Of a DNA stretch of 64,000 bases, positions 35,535 to 43,465 are shown piece by piece (position 1 is the first letter of the stretch; every line of letters starts with the position of its first letter). The notes under the pieces are model-generated. The model was not told the origin of the DNA. It did no database searches and saw only the letters and a list, made by a program, of their open reading frames with translations. The position numbers and the translations under genes are program-made. The stretch is from contig JAZDIP010000048.1 in NCBI GenBank assembly GCA_043804925.1, forward strand, positions 19,686 through 83,685, in the 5' to 3' direction. This DNA is from ChocPot-Mid sp043804925 (GTDB lineage: Bacteria; Bacteroidota; Ignavibacteria; Kapaibacteriales; UBA2268).

Positions 35535-36098
35535 ATGAGTGAAAAAGAAAACAATAATCATTTTTGTCCGGTTGAGCATGCCGGTATATTAGACCAGTGG
35601 TGGAGGAAATTATTACAAAATCCACACAAGATACTGAAAAACTATATTAAAGACGGCATGTCTGTTCTTGATATCGGTTGCGGTCCCGGATTTTTTACAA
35701 TACCTGCGGCAAATCTTGTTGGAAAAAAAGGTAAAGTCGTAGCGGCAGACTTCCAGGAGGGTATGCTTGAAATTGTTAAAAAGAAAATACAGGGAACAGA
35801 ATTTGAAAGTAAAATTATACTTCATAAATGTGAATCCAATTCTACCGGTCTCAAAGAAAAATTTGACTTTATTCTTGCCTTTTATGTCGTCCACGAAACA
35901 CCCAATCCCGAAAATTTTCTCAAAGAAATGTCATCGCTATTAAAATCCGGAGGTAAGTTACTAATAGTTGAACCGTCTTTCCATGTAAAGATGAAGGAAT
36001 TTCTTTCGACAATTTCATTAGCTGAAAAAGCCGGATTAACAGTTGTACTTCAACCAAAGATGTTTTTCAGCAGGGCAGTGTTATTGGAATTGAATTAG
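35535..36098 (+). CDS. class I SAM-dependent methyltransferase
   Basis: About 187 residues. The opening FCPVEHAGILDQWWRKLLQNP is followed by SAM motif I LDIGCGPGFFTIPAA (about 47-61) and the acidic residue in VVAADFQEGM. FYVVHETPNPENFLKEMSSLL and KLLIVEPSFHVKMKEF follow. Small methyltransferases of this pattern are common in anaerobes; the substrate is unknown. A few hundred bases separate it from the next gene. Confidence 0.82.
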   Translation: MSEKENNNHFCPVEHAGILDQWWRKLLQNPHKILKNYIKDGMSVLDIGCGPGFFTIPAANLVGKKGKVVAADFQEGMLEIVKKKIQGTEFESKIILHKCESNSTGLKEKFDFILAFYVVHETPNPENFLKEMSSLLKSGGKLLIVEPSFHVKMKEFLSTISLAEKAGLTVVLQPKMFFSRAVLLELN

Positions 36099-36596
36099 AA
36101 ATTCTACCAAATTACATTTTGTGATAAAACAACATCTTTCCCAATTTTTATCAAACCACACTTATTATACAGCAATGAATATTTTATGTCAAGTTCAAAA
36201 AAATGATTTGATATTATTGTTTTTTTCATATATATTTACTTTTAGAAAGAAATATTTGATTTGAAAAAATATTTTTTATATATAGAAAAAGTACTATATA
36301 CTTCGGATTTCAGCTTTCTCCTGACTTTCGTAAAAATTAATAAGACGCATTTATTTTATTATTGTTATTGACGATGTCTTTATAAAGAAGATACAAACTT
36401 AAATAATTATTTAAGTTTTGTATAGCTATCACATCGTCTGAGTTGATATAAAAAAGCGTATTGTTTTGCATAGTTTTATTTGTTATTATAGTAAAATGAT
36501 GTACGTATAAAATACTTCATTTTGCAAATCTTAAAACTATAAGCTAAAAGAATTGGTAAAAAGAACTTATTAATAAATTAAGAAAGGATGTTGGCT
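36099..36596 (+). promoter_or_regulatory. structured leader region upstream of the macro/DsrK-like operon
   Basis: There is no gene in this 498-base stretch. Two hairpins stand out. At 36370-36438 an outer GACGATGT/ACATCGTC pair encloses ATACAAACTTAAAT (36391-36404) paired with 36409-36423. At 36493-36523 AAAATGA and TCATTTT flank GTA/TAC. Neither is followed by a strong T run, so they are more likely operator or RNA-structure elements than terminators. Their position suggests control of the plus-strand redox operon. Confidence 0.45.
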
Positions 36597-37139
36597 ATGG
36601 CCACAAGTTTTAAAATCAACCAATCAGAACTGGAATTGATGAGAGGTGATTTGACTGCTCTCGAAGTTGAGGCATTCGTATTTTATGCCCGTTCAGATTT
36701 ATCTCTTGGTTCCGGATTTGGAAATGCTATCTCAACACGAGGGGGACCTACGATTAAGCAAGAGCTGGAAAAAATTGGTAAGGTGAATCCCAATGAAGCC
36801 ATAATTTCTTCCTCAGGAAATTTAGCCGCTAAACATATAGTTCACGCTGTCGGTCCTAAATTTCAGGAAGAAAATTTTAGCGCCAAGTTAAAAACTACCA
36901 TGGAAAACACATTGGAAAAAGCAGATGAAAAAGGAATATCTGAGATAGCCTTCCCAATTATGGGTGGTGGTTTCTATGGATTACCTTTCGACACCTGCAT
37001 TCAAATTATGCTCGAAAGTATAAATAAACATCTGTCAGGTACTGCAAGTTTGAAAAAAGTTATTCTCTGTGCTAACGATAATAGGGAATTCCGCATGTTC
37101 GAATCAAATTTAAATAAATATTTCGGAGGGGAAAAATGA
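36597..37139 (+). CDS. degenerate macro-domain protein
   Basis: About 180 residues. The macro fold is recognisable from MRGDLTALEVEAFVFYA, AKHIVHAVGPKF, IAFPIMGGGFYGLP and a final LCANDNREF. The ADP-ribose-binding NAAN block is replaced by FYARSD, so hydrolase activity is doubtful even though the loop GGGFYG is retained. The second ATG is taken as start because GAAAGG lies 9 bases before it. It overlaps the next gene by ATGA, making it the first gene of the redox operon. A nucleotide-sensing or scaffold role is possible; nothing more can be said. Confidence 0.75.
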   Translation: MATSFKINQSELELMRGDLTALEVEAFVFYARSDLSLGSGFGNAISTRGGPTIKQELEKIGKVNPNEAIISSSGNLAAKHIVHAVGPKFQEENFSAKLKTTMENTLEKADEKGISEIAFPIMGGGFYGLPFDTCIQIMLESINKHLSGTASLKKVILCANDNREFRMFESNLNKYFGGEK

Positions 37140-37810
37140 GCGAGGCATTACATTTCGCAGAACATAGCTTACAAGAAGTTGCACTGGTTATTATGGCTAT
37201 TGTTTATACCACCCGTTTGTTTTGGCTATTTCGATTTAAAGCAGGAAAAGATCGTCAGATGGAGACAGGTATGCCCGACACAAGCAAAAGGAAAGGAATA
37301 CTATATTCTTGGGCAAATATTTTTATGCCATGGGCAATGGAAAGTACACGTATGCACTTCCTGATTTATGCCCAGTTTGTCATATTCCATATTGGAGTAA
37401 CTTTAGCAATTATTCTATCATTCCTAATACCTTATGCACCCGAAATTATAGGAATTGCATGGCTGGCAACAACTTTTCAGGTTATTATCGGTGCCGCCTG
37501 TTTGGTCGGATTGTACCGTATTTACAGACGAATAAAGAGACCTGTTATGAGGGCAATAAGTACACCAGATGATTATTTTTCGCTGATACTTATAACCATT
37601 TGGTTCTTTTTTGCAACGCTATCGGTTCCGAATAAACCGGAAAACGGCGAGACTGTATTATTAATATATTTCTGGCTGACTGCATTTTTCCTTATTTATG
37701 TGCCATTCAGCAAAATATCGCATTACCTTTATTATCCATTTACAAGATATTATTTTGGAAAAACCATGGGGTATCGCGGAGTATATCCCTTGCGTGGAAC
37801 CAGGCAATAA
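37136..37810 (+). CDS. DsrM/TmcC-like membrane subunit
   Basis: A 224-residue protein with five to six transmembrane segments and histidines placed as in NarI-type b-haem subunits (for example FVIFHIGVTLAI and SKISHYLYYPFTRYY). It is shorter than dsrM but has the same final motif: both end in a FSKISHYLYYPF or FTHMSHMYMKYF segment. It sits between the macro gene (4-base overlap) and the DsrK-like gene, so the two proteins likely form a DsrMK-, Tmc- or Hme-type quinone-linked complex. Confidence 0.8.
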   Translation: MSEALHFAEHSLQEVALVIMAIVYTTRLFWLFRFKAGKDRQMETGMPDTSKRKGILYSWANIFMPWAMESTRMHFLIYAQFVIFHIGVTLAIILSFLIPYAPEIIGIAWLATTFQVIIGAACLVGLYRIYRRIKRPVMRAISTPDDYFSLILITIWFFFATLSVPNKPENGETVLLIYFWLTAFFLIYVPFSKISHYLYYPFTRYYFGKTMGYRGVYPLRGTRQ

Positions 37811-37843
37811 TTGATTATTAAAGAAAGAAAAACGGAGAAACTT

Positions 37844-39571
37844 ATGAACAATAGAACATACAAAGCAAATAAACTACTCGAGGCGATGTCAAAAAAACTG
37901 AACCGGCAGATAGTCGGCTCATTGGTAGCATGTGTACATTGCGGATTATGTACTGAAAGCTGTCATTATTTTTTGACAAATCCCGATGACCCGACTTATG
38001 CACCTGCTTACAAAGCTGACAGGATGCGTAAGATATTTAAAAGGCATTTTGACTGGACAGGAAGAATATTGCCATGGTGGGTTGGTGCAAAAAGTGTTTT
38101 TACCGACGAAGAACTTGAAGAGTTAAAAGACATAGCTTTCGGTAAATGTACGAATTGCCGGAGATGTTCCATCAATTGCCCGATGGGAGTGGATTTTGCT
38201 TCATTCAACAGAGTTATGCGTGGATTGCTGGTCTCTGTCGGTGTTATGCCCGAAGGAGTGGCTGTAGTCAGTAAAGACCAATGGGAAATTGGCAACCAGA
38301 TGGGCGTATTACCGGAAGATTACATTGACACTTTAGAATGGATGTCCGAAGAAATGCAATCAGACCTTGATGACCCGACTGCAGTCATACCAATAGACAA
38401 AATGGACGCAAATGTCGTATATACTATTAATCCACGTGAAGTTAAATATGACCCGCGTACCATATCCTATGCAGGAAAAATATTCCATCTTGCAGGAGAG
38501 AACTGGACAATGCCAAGCGAAGGTTGGGATATGACAAACTTTGGTTTATTCTCAGGTGATGATGCTCTCGGTGGTGCAGTAGCACTCAGGGTGTATGAAA
38601 AACTTAAAGAACTTCGCGGTAAAAAGCTTGTAATATCCGAATGCGGACACGGATACCGTTCCACAAGATGCGAAGGTCCCAACTGGGCAGGCGTAAACCA
38701 GGACTTAATTATGGAAAGTTCCGTAATCACAATGCTGAATTATATAAAAGAAGGAAAAATTAAAGTTGATAAGACAAAGAATAAGGGTTCATACACATTC
38801 CACGATTCTTGTAATAACGCCAGAAGTTGCGGACTTTTTGAAGAGCCCAGGGAATTACTTCAACTTGTTGTTGAAGATTTTCGTGAAATGTATCCTAACC
38901 GGAATGAGAACTACTGTTGTACCGGTGGTGGTGGAGCTATGTCCATGTCCGAGTATACACCAAGACGATTAAAATCTGCAAAGGTAAAAGCTGACCAGCT
39001 TAAAGCAACAGGAGCAACTGTTGTCGTTACCTCCTGTCACAATTGTGTTGATGGCTTGACTGATTTAATCAAACACTATGAGTTAGGCATTGAAGTAACC
39101 CAGTTGGTTAATTTAGTAGCCAATGCACTCATAATACCTGAAAAACCTGCTATGGTAGAAGTTCCACCTGTCGAGAAAGTAGTAAAATTACCATTGGCAG
39201 GAAGAAAAATCCTCGTTGTTGACGATGAACCGGATATATTGACTTATTTCAGTATGGTTCTTGAAGACAACGGTGCAACCGTTATTCAGGCAGCAGACGG
39301 CGAGACTGCTATCGATCTATGTATCAAAGAAAAACCTGATTTGATGACTCTTGACATAAACATGCCAGGTAAAGACGGCGGATGGGTTTTTGAAAATCTC
39401 AGGAAAAATCCAGATATTGCTCTTACAAAGGTTTGCATTGTTACAGGACGTCCTGAATTGAGAAGATTAATTTACGACAGACCAGTGCCAATGCCAGAGG
39501 GTTATCTTGACAAGCCGGTTGATGAGGAAACATTATTATTTAATGTTAGAAAAATAATCGAGGTTGGTTAA
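37844..39571 (+). CDS. DsrK/HdrD-like iron-sulfur protein fused to a response-regulator receiver
   Basis: About 575 residues. Two [4Fe-4S] motifs lie near the N-terminus (CVHCGLCTESC at about 30, CTNCRRCSINCP at about 102). HdrD-type CCG modules follow: HDSCNNARSCG, NYCCTGGGGAM and TSCHNC. After a short Pro/Val linker (about 435-450), a complete receiver begins with KILVVDDEPD; its phospho-acceptor aspartate is in TLDINMPG, with threonine in IVTGRPE and lysine in YLDKPV. The start ATG is chosen for its GGAG site. The fusion directly links a heterodisulfide-reductase-like catalytic subunit with phosphoryl signalling. The kinase gene follows 12 bases later. Confidence 0.88.
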   Translation: MNNRTYKANKLLEAMSKKLNRQIVGSLVACVHCGLCTESCHYFLTNPDDPTYAPAYKADRMRKIFKRHFDWTGRILPWWVGAKSVFTDEELEELKDIAFGKCTNCRRCSINCPMGVDFASFNRVMRGLLVSVGVMPEGVAVVSKDQWEIGNQMGVLPEDYIDTLEWMSEEMQSDLDDPTAVIPIDKMDANVVYTINPREVKYDPRTISYAGKIFHLAGENWTMPSEGWDMTNFGLFSGDDALGGAVALRVYEKLKELRGKKLVISECGHGYRSTRCEGPNWAGVNQDLIMESSVITMLNYIKEGKIKVDKTKNKGSYTFHDSCNNARSCGLFEEPRELLQLVVEDFREMYPNRNENYCCTGGGGAMSMSEYTPRRLKSAKVKADQLKATGATVVVTSCHNCVDGLTDLIKHYELGIEVTQLVNLVANALIIPEKPAMVEVPPVEKVVKLPLAGRKILVVDDEPDILTYFSMVLEDNGATVIQAADGETAIDLCIKEKPDLMTLDINMPGKDGGWVFENLRKNPDIALTKVCIVTGRPELRRLIYDRPVPMPEGYLDKPVDEETLLFNVRKIIEVG

Positions 39572-39583
39572 AAGGTAAATACT

Positions 39584-41011
39584 ATGGAACTTCCATATCA
39601 ACAGTATTTTGATTCAATGCCCTGTTATCTGACAGTGCAGAATCCCGAATTAAAAGTTATTGTCGCCAATCAAAAATTCATTAAGGAATTTGGCGACTAT
39701 CAGAACAGGTATTGTTTTCAGGTCTATAAGCACAGACCTGACAAATGTGAATATTGCGCTGTCGAAAAGACTTTTAAAGACGGAATCCCCAGGACAAGCG
39801 AAGAGCAGGTAAGTAATTTAAATGGTAAAAATATATCCGTTCTGATAAATACTACTCCCATTAAAAATGATAAAGGAGATATAGTCGCAGTAATGGAGAT
39901 GTCAACTGACGTAACTGACATCAAAGAACTGCAACGAAAATTCAAAGAAAACGAGGAAAGATATAAAATGCTATTCGAAGAAGGACCCTGCTTTGTATCA
40001 ATCCAGGACGTTGATTTCAATATTATTAATGCCAACAAGCTACACAGGGAAACATTCGGCTCCTATCTTGGTTGCAAGTGCTACAAAGTTTACAAACACA
40101 GGGAAGAAGAATGTTATCCATGCACTGTTCGGCGAACTTTTGAAGATGGAAAAATTCATACTCACGAAGAAGTTGTTACGACTCAGGACGGCAGGACTAT
40201 TAATTGTATGGTCCATACCGCTCCTATCACTGACATTCACGGCAAAGTTGCCCAAGTTATAGAAATGAGCGTCGATATCACAGCGTTACGTGAGTTGCAG
40301 GACCAGTTAACATCAATAGGACTTCTTATAAGCTCGATATCACATGGTATAAAAGGACTGCTGAATGGATTAAATGGTGGTATATATCTTGTCAACAAAG
40401 GTATCGAATTGGATAACAAAGACCGCTTGCTTAAGGGCTGGCAAATGGTGCTGAGAAATGTTGACCGGATAAAAAGTATGGTTATGGACATCCTCTACTA
40501 TGCCAAGGACAGGGAACCGTATTGGGAGCAAATTTCTGCTCTCGAAATCGCCCAAGAGTCCTATGATGTTGTTAAAGATAAGGCAAGTGAATTGGGAATA
40601 ACTTTAGATATTGACCTTGATAAGGAAATCGGAGATTTTGATTGCGACAGAAAAGCTATAAGAGCTTTATTGGTTAATCTTCTTGAGAACTCTATCGACG
40701 CCTGTCGTGTAGATAAAAGCAAAGAGATACATAATGTAAGTTTCTCATTGCAAGGTAATGAGAATAATGTCTTTTTTAATATATCAGATAATGGAATTGG
40801 AATGGACCAAGAAACCCGGGAAAAAGCATTTAGTTTATTCTTCTCGTCAAAAGGGGGAGAAGGCACAGGACTTGGTTTGTTTATTGCAAATAAAATCACT
40901 ACTTCTCACGGTGGAAAAATAGAAATCGAATCAGAGCCGAGAAAAGGTAGCTCTTTTATTGTAACAATTCCAAGACGGAGTATTGATTTATCGTCCAGGG
41001 ATTTCAAATAA
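39584..41011 (+). CDS. histidine kinase with two cysteine-containing PAS domains
   Basis: A 475-residue protein with no membrane segment. Two PAS domains (about 10-110 and 130-235) carry similar cysteine clusters: CFQVYKHRPDKCEYC and CKCYKVYKHREEECYPC. The HisKA helix holds SISHGIKGLLNGLNGG with the likely phospho-histidine. The ATPase domain shows NLLENSIDAC (N box), SDNGIGMD (G1), FFSSK and GTGLGLF (G2). It is a soluble sensor that may detect redox state through a metal cluster or thiols in the PAS domains. It is likely the cognate kinase of the flanking receivers. Confidence 0.88.
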   Translation: MELPYQQYFDSMPCYLTVQNPELKVIVANQKFIKEFGDYQNRYCFQVYKHRPDKCEYCAVEKTFKDGIPRTSEEQVSNLNGKNISVLINTTPIKNDKGDIVAVMEMSTDVTDIKELQRKFKENEERYKMLFEEGPCFVSIQDVDFNIINANKLHRETFGSYLGCKCYKVYKHREEECYPCTVRRTFEDGKIHTHEEVVTTQDGRTINCMVHTAPITDIHGKVAQVIEMSVDITALRELQDQLTSIGLLISSISHGIKGLLNGLNGGIYLVNKGIELDNKDRLLKGWQMVLRNVDRIKSMVMDILYYAKDREPYWEQISALEIAQESYDVVKDKASELGITLDIDLDKEIGDFDCDRKAIRALLVNLLENSIDACRVDKSKEIHNVSFSLQGNENNVFFNISDNGIGMDQETREKAFSLFFSSKGGEGTGLGLFIANKITTSHGGKIEIESEPRKGSSFIVTIPRRSIDLSSRDFK

Positions 41012-41026
41012 ACTAAGGGTAACAAA

Positions 41027-41404
41027 ATGGATGAAAATACTATACTAATAATTGACGATGAACCCGATACACTAACTTTTTTCTCCTGCCTGCTCGAGGA
41101 TAACGGATATAAAACAATAACTGCGGAAAACGGCGAAGAAGCTTTGAAGAGAATCAAAGAGAATAAGCCGGATTTGATTACTCTGGATATAACTCTACCT
41201 GAAATGTCAGGAGTAAAGTATTACAGAATAATCAAAGGGAATCATGAATGGAAAAATATACCAATTATAATCATTACGGGCATATCAGATGAGTTCAGAA
41301 AATTCATTTCATCCCGCAAAAGAGTTCCTCCTCCGGATGGATACATTTCAAAGCCGGTTGAAGAAAAAGAATTAGTTGATATGGTAAAAAATCTTTTAAA
41401 GTAG
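41027..41404 (+). CDS. single-domain response regulator
   Basis: A 125-residue receiver with no output domain. It has IIDDEPDTLTFF, the phospho-acceptor in TLDITLPE, threonine in IITGISDEF and lysine in YISKPVEE. A distinctive block, FISSRKRVPPPDGY, sits before the lysine, as in the other two receivers of this region. It is the last gene of the plus-strand operon and ends in a terminator shared with the convergent regulator. Confidence 0.9.
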   Translation: MDENTILIIDDEPDTLTFFSCLLEDNGYKTITAENGEEALKRIKENKPDLITLDITLPEMSGVKYYRIIKGNHEWKNIPIIIITGISDEFRKFISSRKRVPPPDGYISKPVEEKELVDMVKNLLK

Positions 41405-41425
41405 GGATTCAAGATTTTGAATCCC
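41404..41425. terminator. bidirectional terminator between two convergent receivers
   Basis: GGGATTCAA and TTGAATCCC pair perfectly around a GATT loop, starting at the last base of the plus-strand regulator stop. Its symmetry suits termination in both directions, although the T run is weak. Confidence 0.6.
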
Positions 41426-41436
41426 CACAAATTTTC

Positions 41437-41811
41437 TTAATCCAAAATCTCTCTTATTTTATTTACAAGTTCATCGCCATTAACCGGCTTTTCAAAATAT
41501 GCTGTAGGTGGTACTAAATTCTTTCTACTGCTGATGAATTTTTTAAATTCGGGGTCCACTCCCGAAACGATGATAATCGGAATGTTCTTCGTAGATTCAT
41601 TTTCCCGCAAATCTTTATAGCACCTGACACCTGATTCTTCGGGCATAGTGATATCCAGAGTAATAAGGTCCGGCTTATCATCTTTAGCTTTTTTATATGC
41701 TTCCAATCCGTTTTTAGCTTCAATCACGTCGAATCCATTATCCTTGAATAGTGCATTGAAAAATATCAATACATCTTCTTCATCATCTACAATTAATATC
41801 TTTTTTGACAT
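41437..41811 (-). CDS. single-domain response regulator next to dsrK
   Basis: A 124-residue receiver without output domain: KILIVDDEEDVLIFF, acceptor aspartate in TLDITMPE, serine in IVSGVDPEF and lysine in YFEKPVNG. It carries the same FISSRKNLVPP block as the receiver at 41027. It lies 42 bases downstream of dsrK on the same strand, so it is probably the last gene of the dsr operon. No kinase is encoded on this strand; the kinase at 39584 could serve it. Confidence 0.9.
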   Translation of the reverse strand: MSKKILIVDDEEDVLIFFNALFKDNGFDVIEAKNGLEAYKKAKDDKPDLITLDITMPEESGVRCYKDLRENESTKNIPIIIVSGVDPEFKKFISSRKNLVPPTAYFEKPVNGDELVNKIREILD

Positions 41812-41853
41812 ATTTTACTCCAATTTTATTGGTAACTTATTCTTTTTACAATA

Positions 41854-43464
41854 TTACATCTTATTTTCAAAATCAATAAACGGACCTTTAATATCTACCA
41901 TAGCGTTGACTATTAATTCAACGAGACCATCATAGTAAATCCCGCTCTTTTCTGTTGCCCCATAAAACGCAAATAAATCTCTTATTTGTCCTTTGCAATT
42001 CGAGCATGGTGCACAAACATATTTTGGAACATCTGGTGACGGATCTTCATTCGCAAATGCATCGAGTATCTGTTTGAATTTTCTTCTGCCGCTTACCTGA
42101 ATTCTCCAGTCTGCAAAATTATATTGCTGCATAATTGCAAAACCACTGCCACCACCACAACAATAATTCCTTACACCATGTGGTTCCATTTCCCTGAATT
42201 TTGGGGCTAAGTATCTTAGAATTTCTCTCTGTGGTTCGACAACTCCCATGCTTCTAACTAAATTGCATGGGTCATGCAAAGTAACAGGAAAATTATTTTT
42301 CTCCGGGTCAAACTTTATTTTCCCACCGAAAACAATATCCTTCAGAAAAGTAACTGCCGGAACACGGGGTATTGAAGAATCCACCCTGTCGCCTATTGCC
42401 GCCAATGCCTTGCTTTCATGACCACATTCTCCCATCAGAATATATTTTACTCCCAGCTTTTTGGCAATTTCAATATGTTTCATATAAATTCTTGCATACT
42501 GCACATCATCGTAAAACAAACCGTAATTAACTCCATCGTATCCGGTAATGTCACTTGACATTGTCCATGATATTCCTGCTGCTTCCAAAATCACTGCAAA
42601 TGCACCGGGATTGTCGGGCCAGGCAATTATTTCCCCGGCATTATGAATTATAAGTACCTCAGCTCCCGGTTTATCCCATGGAGTTTTAATGTCCATACCT
42701 GTTCTTTCGGATATATCTTCATCAATGAATTCAATATTATCCTTTACTGCCAGGTCATTCATACCTGTACTTGAGCCAACTTGCAGGTGCTGAACAGTTC
42801 CTTTTTCATGAAGTGAACGAGTATAAAATCCTAATTCCTGACTGAATAATTTTCTTAGTTCTCTTGATATTAATCCATTATCAACACTTATAGGACATGC
42901 CTGAGCACAACGTCTGCAAAGAGTACATCTATAACACAATTCATAAAGACGGGAAATCAAACTCCATGTAACTTCAATATCGCCATGTTGAAATTTTCTT
43001 ACCAGGCTATTACCGGGCTTCCCGTATTTAAAATATAATTTTCTTAAAACTTCGGCTCTGAATGTAGGCCTGTAAATTTCCTGCTGACCACTACCTTCAT
43101 AAATCGGACATTCATCAGAACAACTCTGGCATTGGGCACAATGTTCCATCGAAAGAACCAAGGGTTGTAGAAATGTCCAGTTGTCTTCCTTAGTAAATAA
43201 TTTTTTTATTCCTGCAATAAATGCATCAATATATTTTTGTTCTTCTTCCTTGGACTTTGGTTTTGGCAAACCTCCAATAAGAACACCATCGAGGTTAACG
43301 ACATTATCTTTTTTCTCTGCTTCTCTTAACTTTCTGAATCCCGGTTGTTCTTCCAATTTATCATAAGGAGAAGGCAATGGAGAAAAATCCTGCGGATCCA
43401 AATCAATTAAAGGTTCAACTCCTTTACTCATATCCTTTACTTTTATATCTCTTCTTACTGTCAT
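41854..43464 (-). CDS. dsrK: DsrK, catalytic subunit of the DsrMK complex
   Basis: About 536 residues. It is an HdrD-like protein: [4Fe-4S] motifs CAQCQSCSDECP and CYRCTLCRRCAQACP (about 120-230), and CCG modules HDPCNLVRSMG, NYCCGGGSGFAI and CAPCSNCKGQ. DsrK is thought to reduce the DsrC trisulfide with electrons from menaquinol passed by DsrM. The ATG at 43464 is chosen because it lies 1 base after the dsrM stop; an upstream in-frame ATG would lie inside dsrM. A receiver gene follows. Confidence 0.93.
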   Translation of the reverse strand: MTVRRDIKVKDMSKGVEPLIDLDPQDFSPLPSPYDKLEEQPGFRKLREAEKKDNVVNLDGVLIGGLPKPKSKEEEQKYIDAFIAGIKKLFTKEDNWTFLQPLVLSMEHCAQCQSCSDECPIYEGSGQQEIYRPTFRAEVLRKLYFKYGKPGNSLVRKFQHGDIEVTWSLISRLYELCYRCTLCRRCAQACPISVDNGLISRELRKLFSQELGFYTRSLHEKGTVQHLQVGSSTGMNDLAVKDNIEFIDEDISERTGMDIKTPWDKPGAEVLIIHNAGEIIAWPDNPGAFAVILEAAGISWTMSSDITGYDGVNYGLFYDDVQYARIYMKHIEIAKKLGVKYILMGECGHESKALAAIGDRVDSSIPRVPAVTFLKDIVFGGKIKFDPEKNNFPVTLHDPCNLVRSMGVVEPQREILRYLAPKFREMEPHGVRNYCCGGGSGFAIMQQYNFADWRIQVSGRRKFKQILDAFANEDPSPDVPKYVCAPCSNCKGQIRDLFAFYGATEKSGIYYDGLVELIVNAMVDIKGPFIDFENKM

Positions 43465-43465
43465 A

